Source: Streptomyces sp. XY006 (GTDB lineage Bacteria; Actinomycetota; Actinomycetes; Streptomycetales; Streptomycetaceae). From it: a stretch of DNA of 64,000 nt. The notes beneath the pieces are model-generated. The model had not been told where the DNA came from, ran no database searches, and worked only from the letters and a program-made list of their open reading frames with translations. The translations under genes were made by a program, and so were the position numbers. Of this stretch, positions 23,986-31,662 are shown piece by piece; position 1 is the stretch's first letter; each line of letters begins with the position of its first letter. Location: positions 90,963-154,962 of the forward strand of contig NZ_NOKT01000022.1 in the NCBI RefSeq assembly GCF_002237655.1, given 5' to 3'.

Positions 23986-25023
23986 TCACACCACAAGGTT
24001 GAGGCATCGGGGTGCGTCCAGGTGCTGAACCACAAATTGAGCGTGTTGACTCTGCGTTGGGTCATACACGATTTCCCCATTGCTTCTAGCACGTACAACG
24101 ATCGTGCCAGCGCATGACTCTCCCTTAGCCTTACCGGCCGACGGCCAAGTGAGTGAGAGGTGAGACGCAGTTCCACTGACTGCGTCACGAGAGTGACAGT
24201 GCTTACTCACTTGCGTACACGCAATATGCGCCGAAGGGACGGCATCTCGAACGCCGGCAAGTACCTCAGGCAGCGGGTTCTTATACTTGTGCCGCCCGAG
24301 AGAAAAGACAACCAATTGAGGCTGGACTTGCTCACACACACGCCTCGCAAATGCCCTGTCATCCCCGCCCTTGGCTGATCCTCCATGGTGGGGGAAAACC
24401 AGGACTGGTGCCCGCAGATCGACACCTCGACCAATAATGGCTTCGAAACCCTTATCGTCGATGTCTGCGGCAAGCAGTACAGCTGGGGCACCCGCGAGAC
24501 TTACACGTAACACGGCAGACATCCGGTTACTTGACACTTCTCCCAGCTTATGGCTTCTGGCGGCCTGGCCGATCCCCGCGAGGCGCATATCAGGGTGCAG
24601 CACCTCGATACCTACGCGCTCAAAGTTGAGATCCTCGCGAGCTCCCACATTCAAGTTGCTCCGGTAGCGAGTCTTACGCTGGTCCTCGCGTAACGCGGCC
24701 TGCTCGACTAAGTCGAGATAAGTCGCCGTGTCTTGGATGGCGCTCGGGTTGCACCAGAAATTGGCGATAGCTACGTCAGGATCCGCCAACAAACGCGCGG
24801 CGCCGCCGATGTGATCCTCATCAGGGTGGGACAAAAGAAGGTGCTCAATGTGATGACACTTATTGTCCACGAGCGCATTGATGACGGGCTTACCGCGAGG
24901 TATGTCCACGATCGCACTCTTGAGCCCGTCCCGAATAACGGCACAATTTCCGTGACCAACGTCAACGATAATCACTTCAAGCGGCCTTGCAGTCCCGCCT
25001 GCAGTCGTGCCCGTGCTTACCAT
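23986..25023 (-). CDS. ComEC/Rec2-like metallo-beta-lactamase-fold hydrolase (cargo)
   Basis: 345 residues. Matches the stand-alone MBL domain seen at the C-terminus of ComEC: VIIVDVGHGNCAVI (17-30), metal-binding LLSHPDEDHIGGA (His66, Asp70, His71), LLAADIDDKGFEAI, and VLVFPHHGGSAK. No signal peptide or membrane segment, so it acts in the cytoplasm, most likely on nucleic acid or a nucleotide. ATG lies within the last codons of the response regulator gene (7-bp overlap), so the two are coupled. At least three in-frame TTA codons (24509, 24692 and 24710 regions). Proposed effector of the kinase-regulator pair; that is inference. Confidence 0.85.
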   Translation of the reverse strand: MVSTGTTAGGTARPLEVIIVDVGHGNCAVIRDGLKSAIVDIPRGKPVINALVDNKCHHIEHLLLSHPDEDHIGGAARLLADPDVAIANFWCNPSAIQDTATYLDLVEQAALREDQRKTRYRSNLNVGAREDLNFERVGIEVLHPDMRLAGIGQAARSHKLGEVSSNRMSAVLRVSLAGAPAVLLAADIDDKGFEAIIGRGVDLRAPVLVFPHHGGSAKGGDDRAFARRVCEQVQPQLVVFSLGRHKYKNPLPEVLAGVRDAVPSAHIACTQVSKHCHSRDAVSGTASHLSLTWPSAGKAKGESCAGTIVVRARSNGEIVYDPTQSQHAQFVVQHLDAPRCLNLVV

Positions 25024-25721
25024 CCTGCGGGTACCCCCGGCCCCATCCTGAAATCGCGAAAATACAACTCGCCCGCCGTAGGAGCATAGATATTGACGTC
25101 AGCGCTGAGACGTTTACCAATGAGCTCTTTAATCGGCGTATTCAACGACTCTACGATCATCGACGCTGGAACATCGACAGTAGTACGCGGCTGCCAGGCC
25201 GTTACAACACACTCCGCGACCACCCCCTCTGGTCCATAGCGGCAGTCTTGCACCCGGACGATCACGCGGTACGGCTTCCGGGCTTCGGTGTACACGCCTC
25301 GGCACTCATCCTCAGCGAGACTCAGTGCTCGCGCGAGACGATCGGGGTCGCTGTCTGACCCTCTACTGAGGAGCATTGGAATCTCCGACCGCCAGCGGCG
25401 AATGGTCGAATTTTCGTCACTATTGGCATAGCTAGTAAGCAGTACCGCCGGAATCTTCCGCCGATTGCTTTTCGCCACCACTTCAGCACCGAAGTACGAT
25501 ACTGCACTTCCTCGCCCAAGACGGTGATCGCAAATTACTGCGGCCGCCTTACCCTCGATCTCGGCGAACAATTCATCCAACGATGCCGGGATGCGGGAAA
25601 TAGGTACCGGCGTGAAGTCGGCCTCCTCCACTATCCATCCTGTCGTTCGCCTATTGACCTCTTCATCCTCAATGATCGCGATCGGATCGCCAGGACCGAG
25701 TGGACGATCCAGCACGTTCAC
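25017..25721 (-). CDS. Response-regulator-like protein with uncharacterised C-terminal domain (cargo)
   Basis: 234 residues from GTG at 25721 (AGGAG upstream, 9 nt). Residues 12-130 resemble a receiver: acidic AIIEDEEVN (17-25), candidate phospho-Asp in AAVICDHRLGRG (about 65), Thr/Ser in AVLLTSYANSD (about 93). The usual Lys after strand 5 is not obvious (PMLLSRGS instead), so phosphorylation chemistry may be altered. The C-terminal 100 residues are beta-rich with no DNA-binding motif recognised. 49 bp after the kinase gene and overlapping the MBL gene, so it may relay the kinase signal to the MBL protein. Confidence 0.8.
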   Translation of the reverse strand: MNVLDRPLGPGDPIAIIEDEEVNRRTTGWIVEEADFTPVPISRIPASLDELFAEIEGKAAAVICDHRLGRGSAVSYFGAEVVAKSNRRKIPAVLLTSYANSDENSTIRRWRSEIPMLLSRGSDSDPDRLARALSLAEDECRGVYTEARKPYRVIVRVQDCRYGPEGVVAECVVTAWQPRTTVDVPASMIVESLNTPIKELIGKRLSADVNIYAPTAGELYFRDFRMGPGVPAGW

Positions 25722-25770
25722 TATCGTGTTCTCCTAGCATTCTGCTTTACAGATGGCATTGACTGCACGT

Positions 25771-27870
25771 TCACGAGAGAGTCGTGGCGCGCGGTAGTTC
25801 AATATTGAACTCCGCACCGCCAATTTCTCCGACCGGTTTAGCGAAAACCTCGCCTTTCAGGTCCCTTGTAGCGTCCCTGACGATCGTGAGCCCGAGGCCC
25901 GTTCCATCTTCGCGAGTCGTCGCACCCGGCAACCAGATGTCATCCAAGGCCAACTTTGATGTATCGATGCCCGGACCATTGTCCATGACCGTCACGAAGA
26001 CTGAGTCGGCATTGAGGTCGGTCTTTATGACGATCATCCGCTGCGACGTGCCGTCGGTCTGCGGCTGAGTGAATGCATAAGTCGCGTTAGCGAGGAGATT
26101 AGCCAACATGGCTTCAATCGCAGAGACAGTCGCTTTTACAGGTGCCCCATTATCTGCCAGCTGCATCTCTACTTCGATGTTCGCGCCCTCCAGGTGCGGG
26201 CCGAAGAGCGCAACAATATCTGCAGCGACTTCGTTGACATCGACAACCCTCGCCCGACGCTTCCTCCGGTGCAACAGTCGCAACGGAATGTCCGCGTAGG
26301 TCCGAAGTGAGTCAGCAGCCCTACGCACAGTTTCGACCGGCTCCGACAACTGGTCGGTGTATTGGTCCTTGAGGAGGCGTGCCGCTCGTCGTGCGATTAG
26401 GCCAGAAGCTTGGTCAATCAAATCGACGGGCTGCTTGGTTTCGTGTGCGAAAACTGCCGTTGTAGTTCCAACAGTACTGAGGGTCCGGTACAAAAGAAGG
26501 TCATCTTCGACAGCTCTGACCTTCTCGTCGAACGCAGACCTCAGGTAGTTCGTGGCCTCCAGGACCTCCCGACGTTGCTGCGGCGGCAGCCTGTTAACCG
26601 TGTCCTGAAGCTTGCTCAGCGCGTTCTCGACCTTATCGCCCGCCTGCTGCTGCTTCTTTCCCTTTTCCCGCTCGCGGCGACGCAACAGCTCCTTGGCTGC
26701 CCAGTCCAGAACATTACGGCCGAAACGCGCCAGCTCTACAAACTCGGGTGTTTCGAGGAAACCGGTCCGGTCAGTCTTGGGAGTGAGCCGCTGCTCCTCG
26801 TCTATTACGCTGACTCGCCCTACCGCGGTGTTTGTTCCCGGACGCAACTCAGGACTGCGAACTCTGCGCAAGTTCATGTCAAGCCAGTCGTGCCCCTCGT
26901 CCCCGTAAGGGTGCACACGCAGATTCCGGTGATATAGGTGAACGCCGCCGACTGACCTCAGCCAGTTTCTAACTTCGGAGACCTTGTGCTTCGACCCTCG
27001 GATGGTGAACGCATTGGCGCTCAGGTTGTATGACCAGAGCTCGAAGTGTGCTGCTGGCGTGAAGTACGCAATTGGGGAGTCGCCTCGCTCTGACCCTGCG
27101 GAGCTCACTTCGCTGTGACCTCCGCTTGCGATTTCTTCACCTCGCCAGTCATATAGCTTGGCTGAGGCTCGCCCAGTGTCGTTCAACTCGGCGACAATGC
27201 GATATTCGGCTTCCTCAAAGAAGGACTGGTGAACGATGCTCGCAAGTTTTTGAAACTCAGGAGCATTCAAATCGACTCGAAAGTCAGCTGGCCCGGGAAA
27301 GGGTCCCGTCAGTAGGACCAGCGCACGCGCGAGACGCTCAACATCCCTTGGTTTAAATGCCGTCGACAGTTCGTCGATTTCGATCTTTGTCCCCGGCCCC
27401 GCTTCGGTCGGCGCGGTTGTGATGCTGAGCTGAACGTCTTCGACTGCTGAAACTGCGTCGAAGCTGCGCCAGTCGATATGCAGGACGTGCTGTACCCCGG
27501 GAGTCTCACGTGGGCGAGTGGTGAGCGTGACGTAACGGCCGAGTCGCAGTGCTGCTAGTCTTCCGAGGCCCTTTTCGCCAACCTTCCGGCGACCCTTCCT
27601 GGTGAGCGTGGACTCAGCTTTCGATGATTTCCCAAGAAGCAGCCAGCCCCGGATGATGTCTTCTTCCGTCATACCATCGCCGGTGTCGGTTACGACGATT
27701 CGACCACCACGGGTCTCAACGGATTCCATCTCAACGGAGCAAGTCGGAGCATCTGCATCGTACGCATTTCGCACGAGTTCAATGACTCCCAGATCTGGGT
27801 GAGGGACAAGCTCCTCCCCTAATCGACGCAAAATCTCCGGGGAGAACCTGAGGTTGGCCATCGCTGTCAC
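25771..27870 (-). CDS. Cytosolic dual-GHKL protein: Hsp90/MORC-like ATPase fused to a histidine kinase (cargo)
   Basis: 699 residues from GTG at 27870 (GAGG 7 nt upstream). The N-terminal third is a MutL/Hsp90/MORC-type GHKL ATPase: N box GVIELVRNAYDADA (28-41), G1 VVTDTGDGMTEE (59-70), G2 RKVGEKGLGRLAA (95-107). A middle region and coiled coil (RRREREKGKKQQQAGDK) follow. The C-terminal part is a histidine kinase: phospho-acceptor His in VFAHETKQPVDL, N box AMLANLLANATYAF, G1 VMDNGPGIDTS, G2 DGTGLGLTIV. No membrane segment. Codon 17 is TTA (27820-27822). First gene of kinase-regulator-MBL operon, divergent from the methyltransferase. Hsp90-like N-terminal ATPases of this kind are common in restriction and conflict systems. 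Confidence 0.85.
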   Translation of the reverse strand: MTAMANLRFSPEILRRLGEELVPHPDLGVIELVRNAYDADAPTCSVEMESVETRGGRIVVTDTGDGMTEEDIIRGWLLLGKSSKAESTLTRKGRRKVGEKGLGRLAALRLGRYVTLTTRPRETPGVQHVLHIDWRSFDAVSAVEDVQLSITTAPTEAGPGTKIEIDELSTAFKPRDVERLARALVLLTGPFPGPADFRVDLNAPEFQKLASIVHQSFFEEAEYRIVAELNDTGRASAKLYDWRGEEIASGGHSEVSSAGSERGDSPIAYFTPAAHFELWSYNLSANAFTIRGSKHKVSEVRNWLRSVGGVHLYHRNLRVHPYGDEGHDWLDMNLRRVRSPELRPGTNTAVGRVSVIDEEQRLTPKTDRTGFLETPEFVELARFGRNVLDWAAKELLRRREREKGKKQQQAGDKVENALSKLQDTVNRLPPQQRREVLEATNYLRSAFDEKVRAVEDDLLLYRTLSTVGTTTAVFAHETKQPVDLIDQASGLIARRAARLLKDQYTDQLSEPVETVRRAADSLRTYADIPLRLLHRRKRRARVVDVNEVAADIVALFGPHLEGANIEVEMQLADNGAPVKATVSAIEAMLANLLANATYAFTQPQTDGTSQRMIVIKTDLNADSVFVTVMDNGPGIDTSKLALDDIWLPGATTREDGTGLGLTIVRDATRDLKGEVFAKPVGEIGGAEFNIELPRATTLS

Positions 27871-27979
27871 GCAACATCCTCACCACGCGCCGACATGTCC
27901 CATCCCGGAAGATGGTAGCGGAGATAGTACCCTTGCCACCTTCCGTTCAACAGGGGTTGTCGAGTATAGGAGTTGGAAC
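27871..27979. promoter_or_regulatory. Divergent promoter region between cargo kinase and methyltransferase
   Basis: About 110 bp between the kinase GTG (27870) and the methyltransferase GTG (27980). On the minus strand TTGAAC and TACTAT are 15 bp apart, a possible sigma-70-type promoter with a short spacer for the kinase operon. For the methyltransferase, AGGAG (27968-27972) is an ideal ribosome site. No operator palindrome seen. Confidence 0.4.
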
Positions 27980-29293
27980 GTGGACAGCGTGCCAGGCAGT
28001 GTGCCGTACCTAGAGCACACAGCCCACATCGACGGGGTGCTCGACAGCCTGCAGAGCCAGGGGGAAGCCGCCCGCCCGCAGGTCGACCGGCTACTTGACG
28101 GGCACTCGGCGGCCGAGCTCAGGCGGCTCGTACCCCTCAGCTATAGGCGGCAAGTAGGGGCCTTCTTCACTCCAAGTAACCTCAGGGCCAAGGTTGCTGA
28201 GGTCCTGGCAGCCACCCCGGCTGAGTCATACCTCGACCCAACGTGCGGTGCCGGCGACCTCTTGCTGGCGGCGACGGAAGTGATGCCCATCAGTGCCACG
28301 GTTCCGGAGACCCTGGCGAACTGGGGCGAAAACCTCCATGGTTGGGATCTTCATGAGGAATTCATCCAAACCGCTCGGCGCAGGATTGCACTGTCCGCCT
28401 TGAAGCGCCATTACGAGATGTCCGGTCAGTTCGACCAATCCACCAACCTGCTAGAACACCTTAAAGGCATTCAGCAGGCTGACGCTCGCACCCAAGAAGC
28501 AAAGCCTGTGGATGCAGTGGTATTAAACCCGCCATTCACTCGGGCACCGGCGTCTAGGGGCTGCAAGTGGGCCCAGGGAAAAACTTCAAATGCGGCGATC
28601 TTCTTCCTGGACGCCCTGCAGCATGTCAGAAGAGGTGGCTATATAACTGCCATTTTGCCGGACTCTTTGCGCAGCGGATCAAATTTCAACAAGTGGCGCG
28701 CCACCGTTGAGTGCCATACGGACGTTACTCATGTCGAGCGGCTCGGGGTTTTTGACGATCATACCGACATTGACGTCTTCCTTCTTGTGGCTAAGGTTCG
28801 AACAACTGGACCTAGCCGGCAGTCCGTGCCGTGGTGGAGTAAGCCTCCGGAGGGCAGGACGGTTGGGGATCTCTTCGAGGTGCGCGTGGGAACGGTGGTC
28901 GACAATCGTGACCCTCACGAAGGTGAGAGTCGGCCATTCCTAGTGGCCCGCGACCTGCCGGCCTCAGGCCGCGCGGAGATTCCTTCCCGACGGCGACTCT
29001 TCAGTGGGCGTCTATTCGAACCTCCTTTTGTCGCAATTCGAAGGACTTCGCGTCCTACTGAAGGATCTGCTTCCCGGGCGGCAGGCGTACTCGTAACAGG
29101 AGATCAGGAGGTGGCCGTTGACAACCACCTACTAGTCGCGAAACCTCTCAAGGGTGGCGTCAAGGAGTGCAACGCACTAGTTAAAATGCTCGCTGATTCG
29201 TCCACGAATGAGTTGCTAGACGACCGGATTAGTTGCCGTCATCTAACCGTATCCGCCATCAAGCAACTTCCTTGGAGTGAGCGCGCCAGCTAG
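27980..29293 (+). CDS. N6-adenine DNA methyltransferase (cargo)
   Basis: 437 residues from GTG at 27980, which has AGGAG 7 nt upstream; the frame is open from 27854 but that ATG would overlap the kinase gene and lacks a ribosome site. SAM-binding motif I YLDPTCGAGDLLLAATE (about residues 80-96) and catalytic motif IV VVLNPPFTRAP (about 180-190) place it with gamma-class, type I/Eco57I-like N6-adenine methylases. A C-terminal region (GDLFEVRVGTVVDNRD...) resembles a target-recognition segment. Codon 182, in the catalytic motif, is TTA (28523-28525). No classical endonuclease is next to it; partner genes are kinase, regulator and MBL protein. Confidence 0.87.
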   Translation: MDSVPGSVPYLEHTAHIDGVLDSLQSQGEAARPQVDRLLDGHSAAELRRLVPLSYRRQVGAFFTPSNLRAKVAEVLAATPAESYLDPTCGAGDLLLAATEVMPISATVPETLANWGENLHGWDLHEEFIQTARRRIALSALKRHYEMSGQFDQSTNLLEHLKGIQQADARTQEAKPVDAVVLNPPFTRAPASRGCKWAQGKTSNAAIFFLDALQHVRRGGYITAILPDSLRSGSNFNKWRATVECHTDVTHVERLGVFDDHTDIDVFLLVAKVRTTGPSRQSVPWWSKPPEGRTVGDLFEVRVGTVVDNRDPHEGESRPFLVARDLPASGRAEIPSRRRLFSGRLFEPPFVAIRRTSRPTEGSASRAAGVLVTGDQEVAVDNHLLVAKPLKGGVKECNALVKMLADSSTNELLDDRISCRHLTVSAIKQLPWSERAS

Positions 29294-29505
29294 CCCCCTG
29301 GCTTAGGGTTGCCTCTTAGATGCGTTGTGACACGCATGTCCCTCACTCTTCGCTACGTCGGGCTGCCGCGGCGACTATGACAGGGCATCTCACCGCCCCA
29401 GTCATCCGATGGCCGGGATTCAGCGACCTGTGCAGTGAGGTAGGAGGCAGGAGCTGACCTGCTGCGTTCCGTCCAGAATAGCGCGGGAAGAAGCCCGGGA
29501 GGATA

Positions 29506-29793
29506 ATGAGCATTTCAACGATCCGTTGCCTTGCACATTGGGAGGCGATCAAGGCCATGAACTCCCAGAGAGACATAGTAGTTGTCGAGTTCGGCGAGAC
29601 TGAGACGCTGGACGATAGGCATCTGCTCCTCGCTCATGGTCGTCCAGAGCACGGCGACGTCGGCTGGTGGCTCTTCTGGCGTCAGGGAGGCGATGAGAAG
29701 CGTAGCCACTGTTTTCCCGGGATTCCTCCTGACGATCGCTCCCAGGCCATGCTGCACGCACGCAACTACGCACTAGAGAACCAACTGCTGTAG
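29506..29793 (+). CDS. Small hypothetical protein near attR
   Basis: 95 residues starting MSISTIRCLAHWEAIKAMNS; hydrophilic with a VGWWLFWRQGG segment; no domain recognised. GGGAGG lies only 3 nt before the ATG, tighter than usual. An antisense frame of 80 codons (29515-29757) is also protein-like, so which strand is coding is uncertain. Confidence 0.4.
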   Translation: MSISTIRCLAHWEAIKAMNSQRDIVVVEFGETETLDDRHLLLAHGRPEHGDVGWWLFWRQGGDEKRSHCFPGIPPDDRSQAMLHARNYALENQLL

Positions 29794-29879
29794 CGCTTCC
29801 GCCAGGTCCGCAAGCGACTGAGGCCACCTCCTGCTTCGGAGGCGCATGACGCATTCGACGAGCCTGGTTGGTACGCCTC

Positions 29880-29896
29880 GTGGACTATCCGTGGAC
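29880..29896. promoter_or_regulatory. Probable integrase arm-type site, right end
   Basis: GTGGACTATCCGTGGAC, 16 of 17 bases identical to 14653-14669, 61 bp inside attR. Confidence 0.55.
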
Positions 29897-29957
29897 GGCG
29901 ACCCGTCAGCCTTAGGCGCCTAGGCTCCGGACCAGGGGTTTCTTGGGGGACGCAATG

Positions 29958-30069
29958 GGCCTCCGGAGCCGTGTGCGCAGGTTCGAATCCTGCCGGGGGC
30001 ACCTTGCATGAGGTGCCCAAAGACCCCGTCATCAGCGCTTTCGCTGAGACGGGGTCTTCGCGTATGTGC
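29958..30069. repeat. attR: direct repeat, right copy
   Basis: 112 bp matching 14503-14614 with three mismatches; the first 45 bp are identical. It carries the 3' half of tRNA-Arg and the downstream terminator (30021-30057), probably the original chromosomal copy displaced by integration. Confidence 0.93.
30021..30057. terminator. tRNA-Arg terminator (chromosomal copy at attR)
   Basis: AGACCCCGTC-A-TCAGCG, CTTT loop, CGCTGA-GACGGGGTCT: fully paired apart from one bulged A. Confidence 0.85.
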
Positions 30070-30509
30070 CGCCCGGGTCACCGTCCCCGTGCCTACTGGG
30101 CTGGGCTGGTTCTGGATCCGAGCCGCTCGACAGTGGCTGATGACGGCCAACGACGATTCCCGACGCACGAGTCCATCGCCCCTGACCAGCAAAAGCCCAA
30201 CTCACCGAGGTTGCCAGCAAGACCCAGGACAGGCCTTCAGCTGGCGCGTGCTTTGTCTCTCCCTCGGCGTCCATCGGGGTGCGTCACCAAGCTGAAAGAC
30301 GGTCTGTCCGACGGTGGTTGCTCCGAAAGCCGCGGCCGCCCGAGCCACGCCGGGCGACCGCCGGGGAAGTTTGCCGCCTGGGCAGCAACGTCGGCCGTCG
30401 GCGTTCGCCGGTCACCGGATGTGCTGCCGAGGGGCAGTGCCGGTCCGTGTCGAGTACGCGCTCGTGACCGGGCAGTGCCTGTCCCACTGCCCGGTCGTGA
30501 GGCGGTGCC
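30070..30509. other. Intergenic region right of the AICE
   Basis: 440 bp with overlapping short frames on both strands but no supported gene. The only clear structure is the terminator at 30467-30497. Confidence 0.6.
30467..30497. terminator. Terminator of the lipase-like gene
   Basis: GACCGGGCAGTG, CCTGTCC loop, CACTGCCCGGTC: a perfect 12-bp stem, 13 bp past the stop of the minus-strand hydrolase. Confidence 0.85.
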
Positions 30510-31190
30510 TCAGCTGTTGACGAAGTCGCGCACCTGGCCGTAGACCGTCGGATCCGAGCCGATGGCGTTGTGACCTAGACAGGCGGTCCGGGTGTTCACA
30601 GCACCGCTCAGGGGGACGCTGCTGCCCGGGTTGATGACGGTGTCGCAGGGCGACCACCAGGTGCCGTAACGCGGGGTGCCCGGGGTCTCGTCGCCGGAGT
30701 TCAGCGAGGTGAGGAAGGCGGACCCGATGCGCATCTCGAAGCAGGAGGTGTAGCCGCATCCGTTGGCCCAGTCGGTGCCGTGGTTGGGGCCGGCCAGCGA
30801 GACCCAGGCGTCGATCTTTCCGCTGCCTCCCAGGTTCTTGGCGTAGTACCGGCTGGACAGGCCGCCCATGGAATGGCTGACGATGTCGACCTTGGATGCG
30901 CCGGTGGCCGCGAGCAGGCGATCCACCTCGACGGCCAGCTGCTGGGCGGTGGCGGCGTTGGACTGCCGCCAGTCGTAGCTCCATTGGTCCAGGTGGGACG
31001 ACGGCCAGCCGTCGGTTCGGAAGGCGTCGGCCATGGTGTTCCAGTAGGAGCCGGACGAGCTGTATCCGTGGACGAACAGGACAGGGTGGCTGGACGGGCC
31101 GAAAGTCGATGGATCGGCGGCGTGGACCGGAGCGGCGGACGTGAACGCAAGCAGAGTGCTTACGACAGCGGAAAGCACGTACTTCTTCAA
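30510..31190 (-). CDS. Secreted alpha/beta-hydrolase, lipase-like
   Basis: 226 residues from a TTG at 31190 with AGAGG 6 nt upstream; the frame is open much further but this start gives a clean signal peptide (KKYVLSAVVSTLLAFTSAAP, cut near VHAA). Alpha/beta-hydrolase features: LFVHGYSSSGSYW (oxyanion HG), nucleophile elbow VDIVSHSMGGLSS, and a C-terminal His in CLGHNAIGSD. Cys pairs (GCGYTSCFE, SPCD, TACLG) suggest disulphides in the exported enzyme. Family members are extracellular triacylglycerol lipases; substrate not provable here. Confidence 0.87.
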   Translation of the reverse strand: MKKYVLSAVVSTLLAFTSAAPVHAADPSTFGPSSHPVLFVHGYSSSGSYWNTMADAFRTDGWPSSHLDQWSYDWRQSNAATAQQLAVEVDRLLAATGASKVDIVSHSMGGLSSRYYAKNLGGSGKIDAWVSLAGPNHGTDWANGCGYTSCFEMRIGSAFLTSLNSGDETPGTPRYGTWWSPCDTVINPGSSVPLSGAVNTRTACLGHNAIGSDPTVYGQVRDFVNS

Positions 31191-31662
31191 CGCGTACCTC
31201 TGGTGATCGGCGGCTCTGTGGGGGGAGGCCGGGAGGAGGTTACTGCCCAGTAGGCCAGCGGAGTCAATAACCGCGCAGATACCGACACAGGGCCGATCAC
31301 CTGCAGTTTCGCTCCACGTCGTAGCGTTTATGAGCCGCGCGACTGTCGCTGCCCGGCCCTCGCGCCTCCGGCCGTGCATGACGCAGCCTGCCGGGCCGTG
31401 GATCCACCGCCCGGCCTTCCTGGGCGCAGGTTCGGTCCTGCCGGGCGGCCCGCTGAGGACCGGCCCTCCTGAGTCGCGCGGGCAGTGCGGCGCGGAAGAG
31501 GTACGGGTGGGAGCGGCAGAAAATCGTCGGGACCTCGGGGCACTGCGATGCCCGGCCGAGTGGCCGCGGTTTGTCACTTTCGCCCCTTGTGCACCGTTGT
31601 TCTACCGTGGAGGGGAACGGAAACACGCTGTTCGCCCCCTCACCCCCATCGAGGTGACGGTC
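31191..31662. promoter_or_regulatory. Divergent intergenic region, lipase / Asp23
   Basis: 472 bp holding promoters for both directions. The long frames crossing it are upstream extensions of the two flanking genes and lack ribosome sites. No convincing sigma-B type GTTT..GGGTA pair was found. Confidence 0.4.

Larger units (their letters stand above)
29294..29957. other. Right end of the AICE, mostly non-coding
   Basis: 664 bp between the methyltransferase and attR. Contains one plausible small gene (29506-29793), an arm-type repeat (29880-29896), and otherwise short reading frames on both strands without good starts (for example a 77-codon frame at 29343-29576 minus). Confidence 0.5.
14503..30069. 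mobile_element. Integrated AICE (pSAM2/SLP1-type integrative conjugative element) in tRNA-Arg(CCG)
   Basis: About 15.5 kb bounded by a 112-bp direct repeat. Content follows the actinomycete AICE plan: tyrosine integrase next to attL, excisionase, RepSA-type rolling-circle initiator, small Spd membrane proteins, a TraB-type FtsK/SpoIIIE translocase that moves double-stranded DNA, a KorSA-like GntR repressor and a Pif-like Nudix protein. The right third (about 24.0-29.8 kb) is cargo with clearly lower GC and more A/T-ending codons. All backbone reading frames look intact, although the RepSA start codon is odd. It may therefore still be able to excise; that is inference. Confidence 0.93.

Noticed and set aside
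27854..27979. Upstream ATG (27854) as methyltransferase start
   Set aside because: It would overlap the divergent kinase gene and has no ribosome site; GTG at 27980 has AGGAG at 7 nt.
28226..28438. Small antisense frame in the methyltransferase
   Set aside because: Fully inside a conserved gene, no start signal.
29343..29576. 77-codon minus frame near attR
   Set aside because: No ribosome site or domain; overlaps the better plus-strand frame at 29506.
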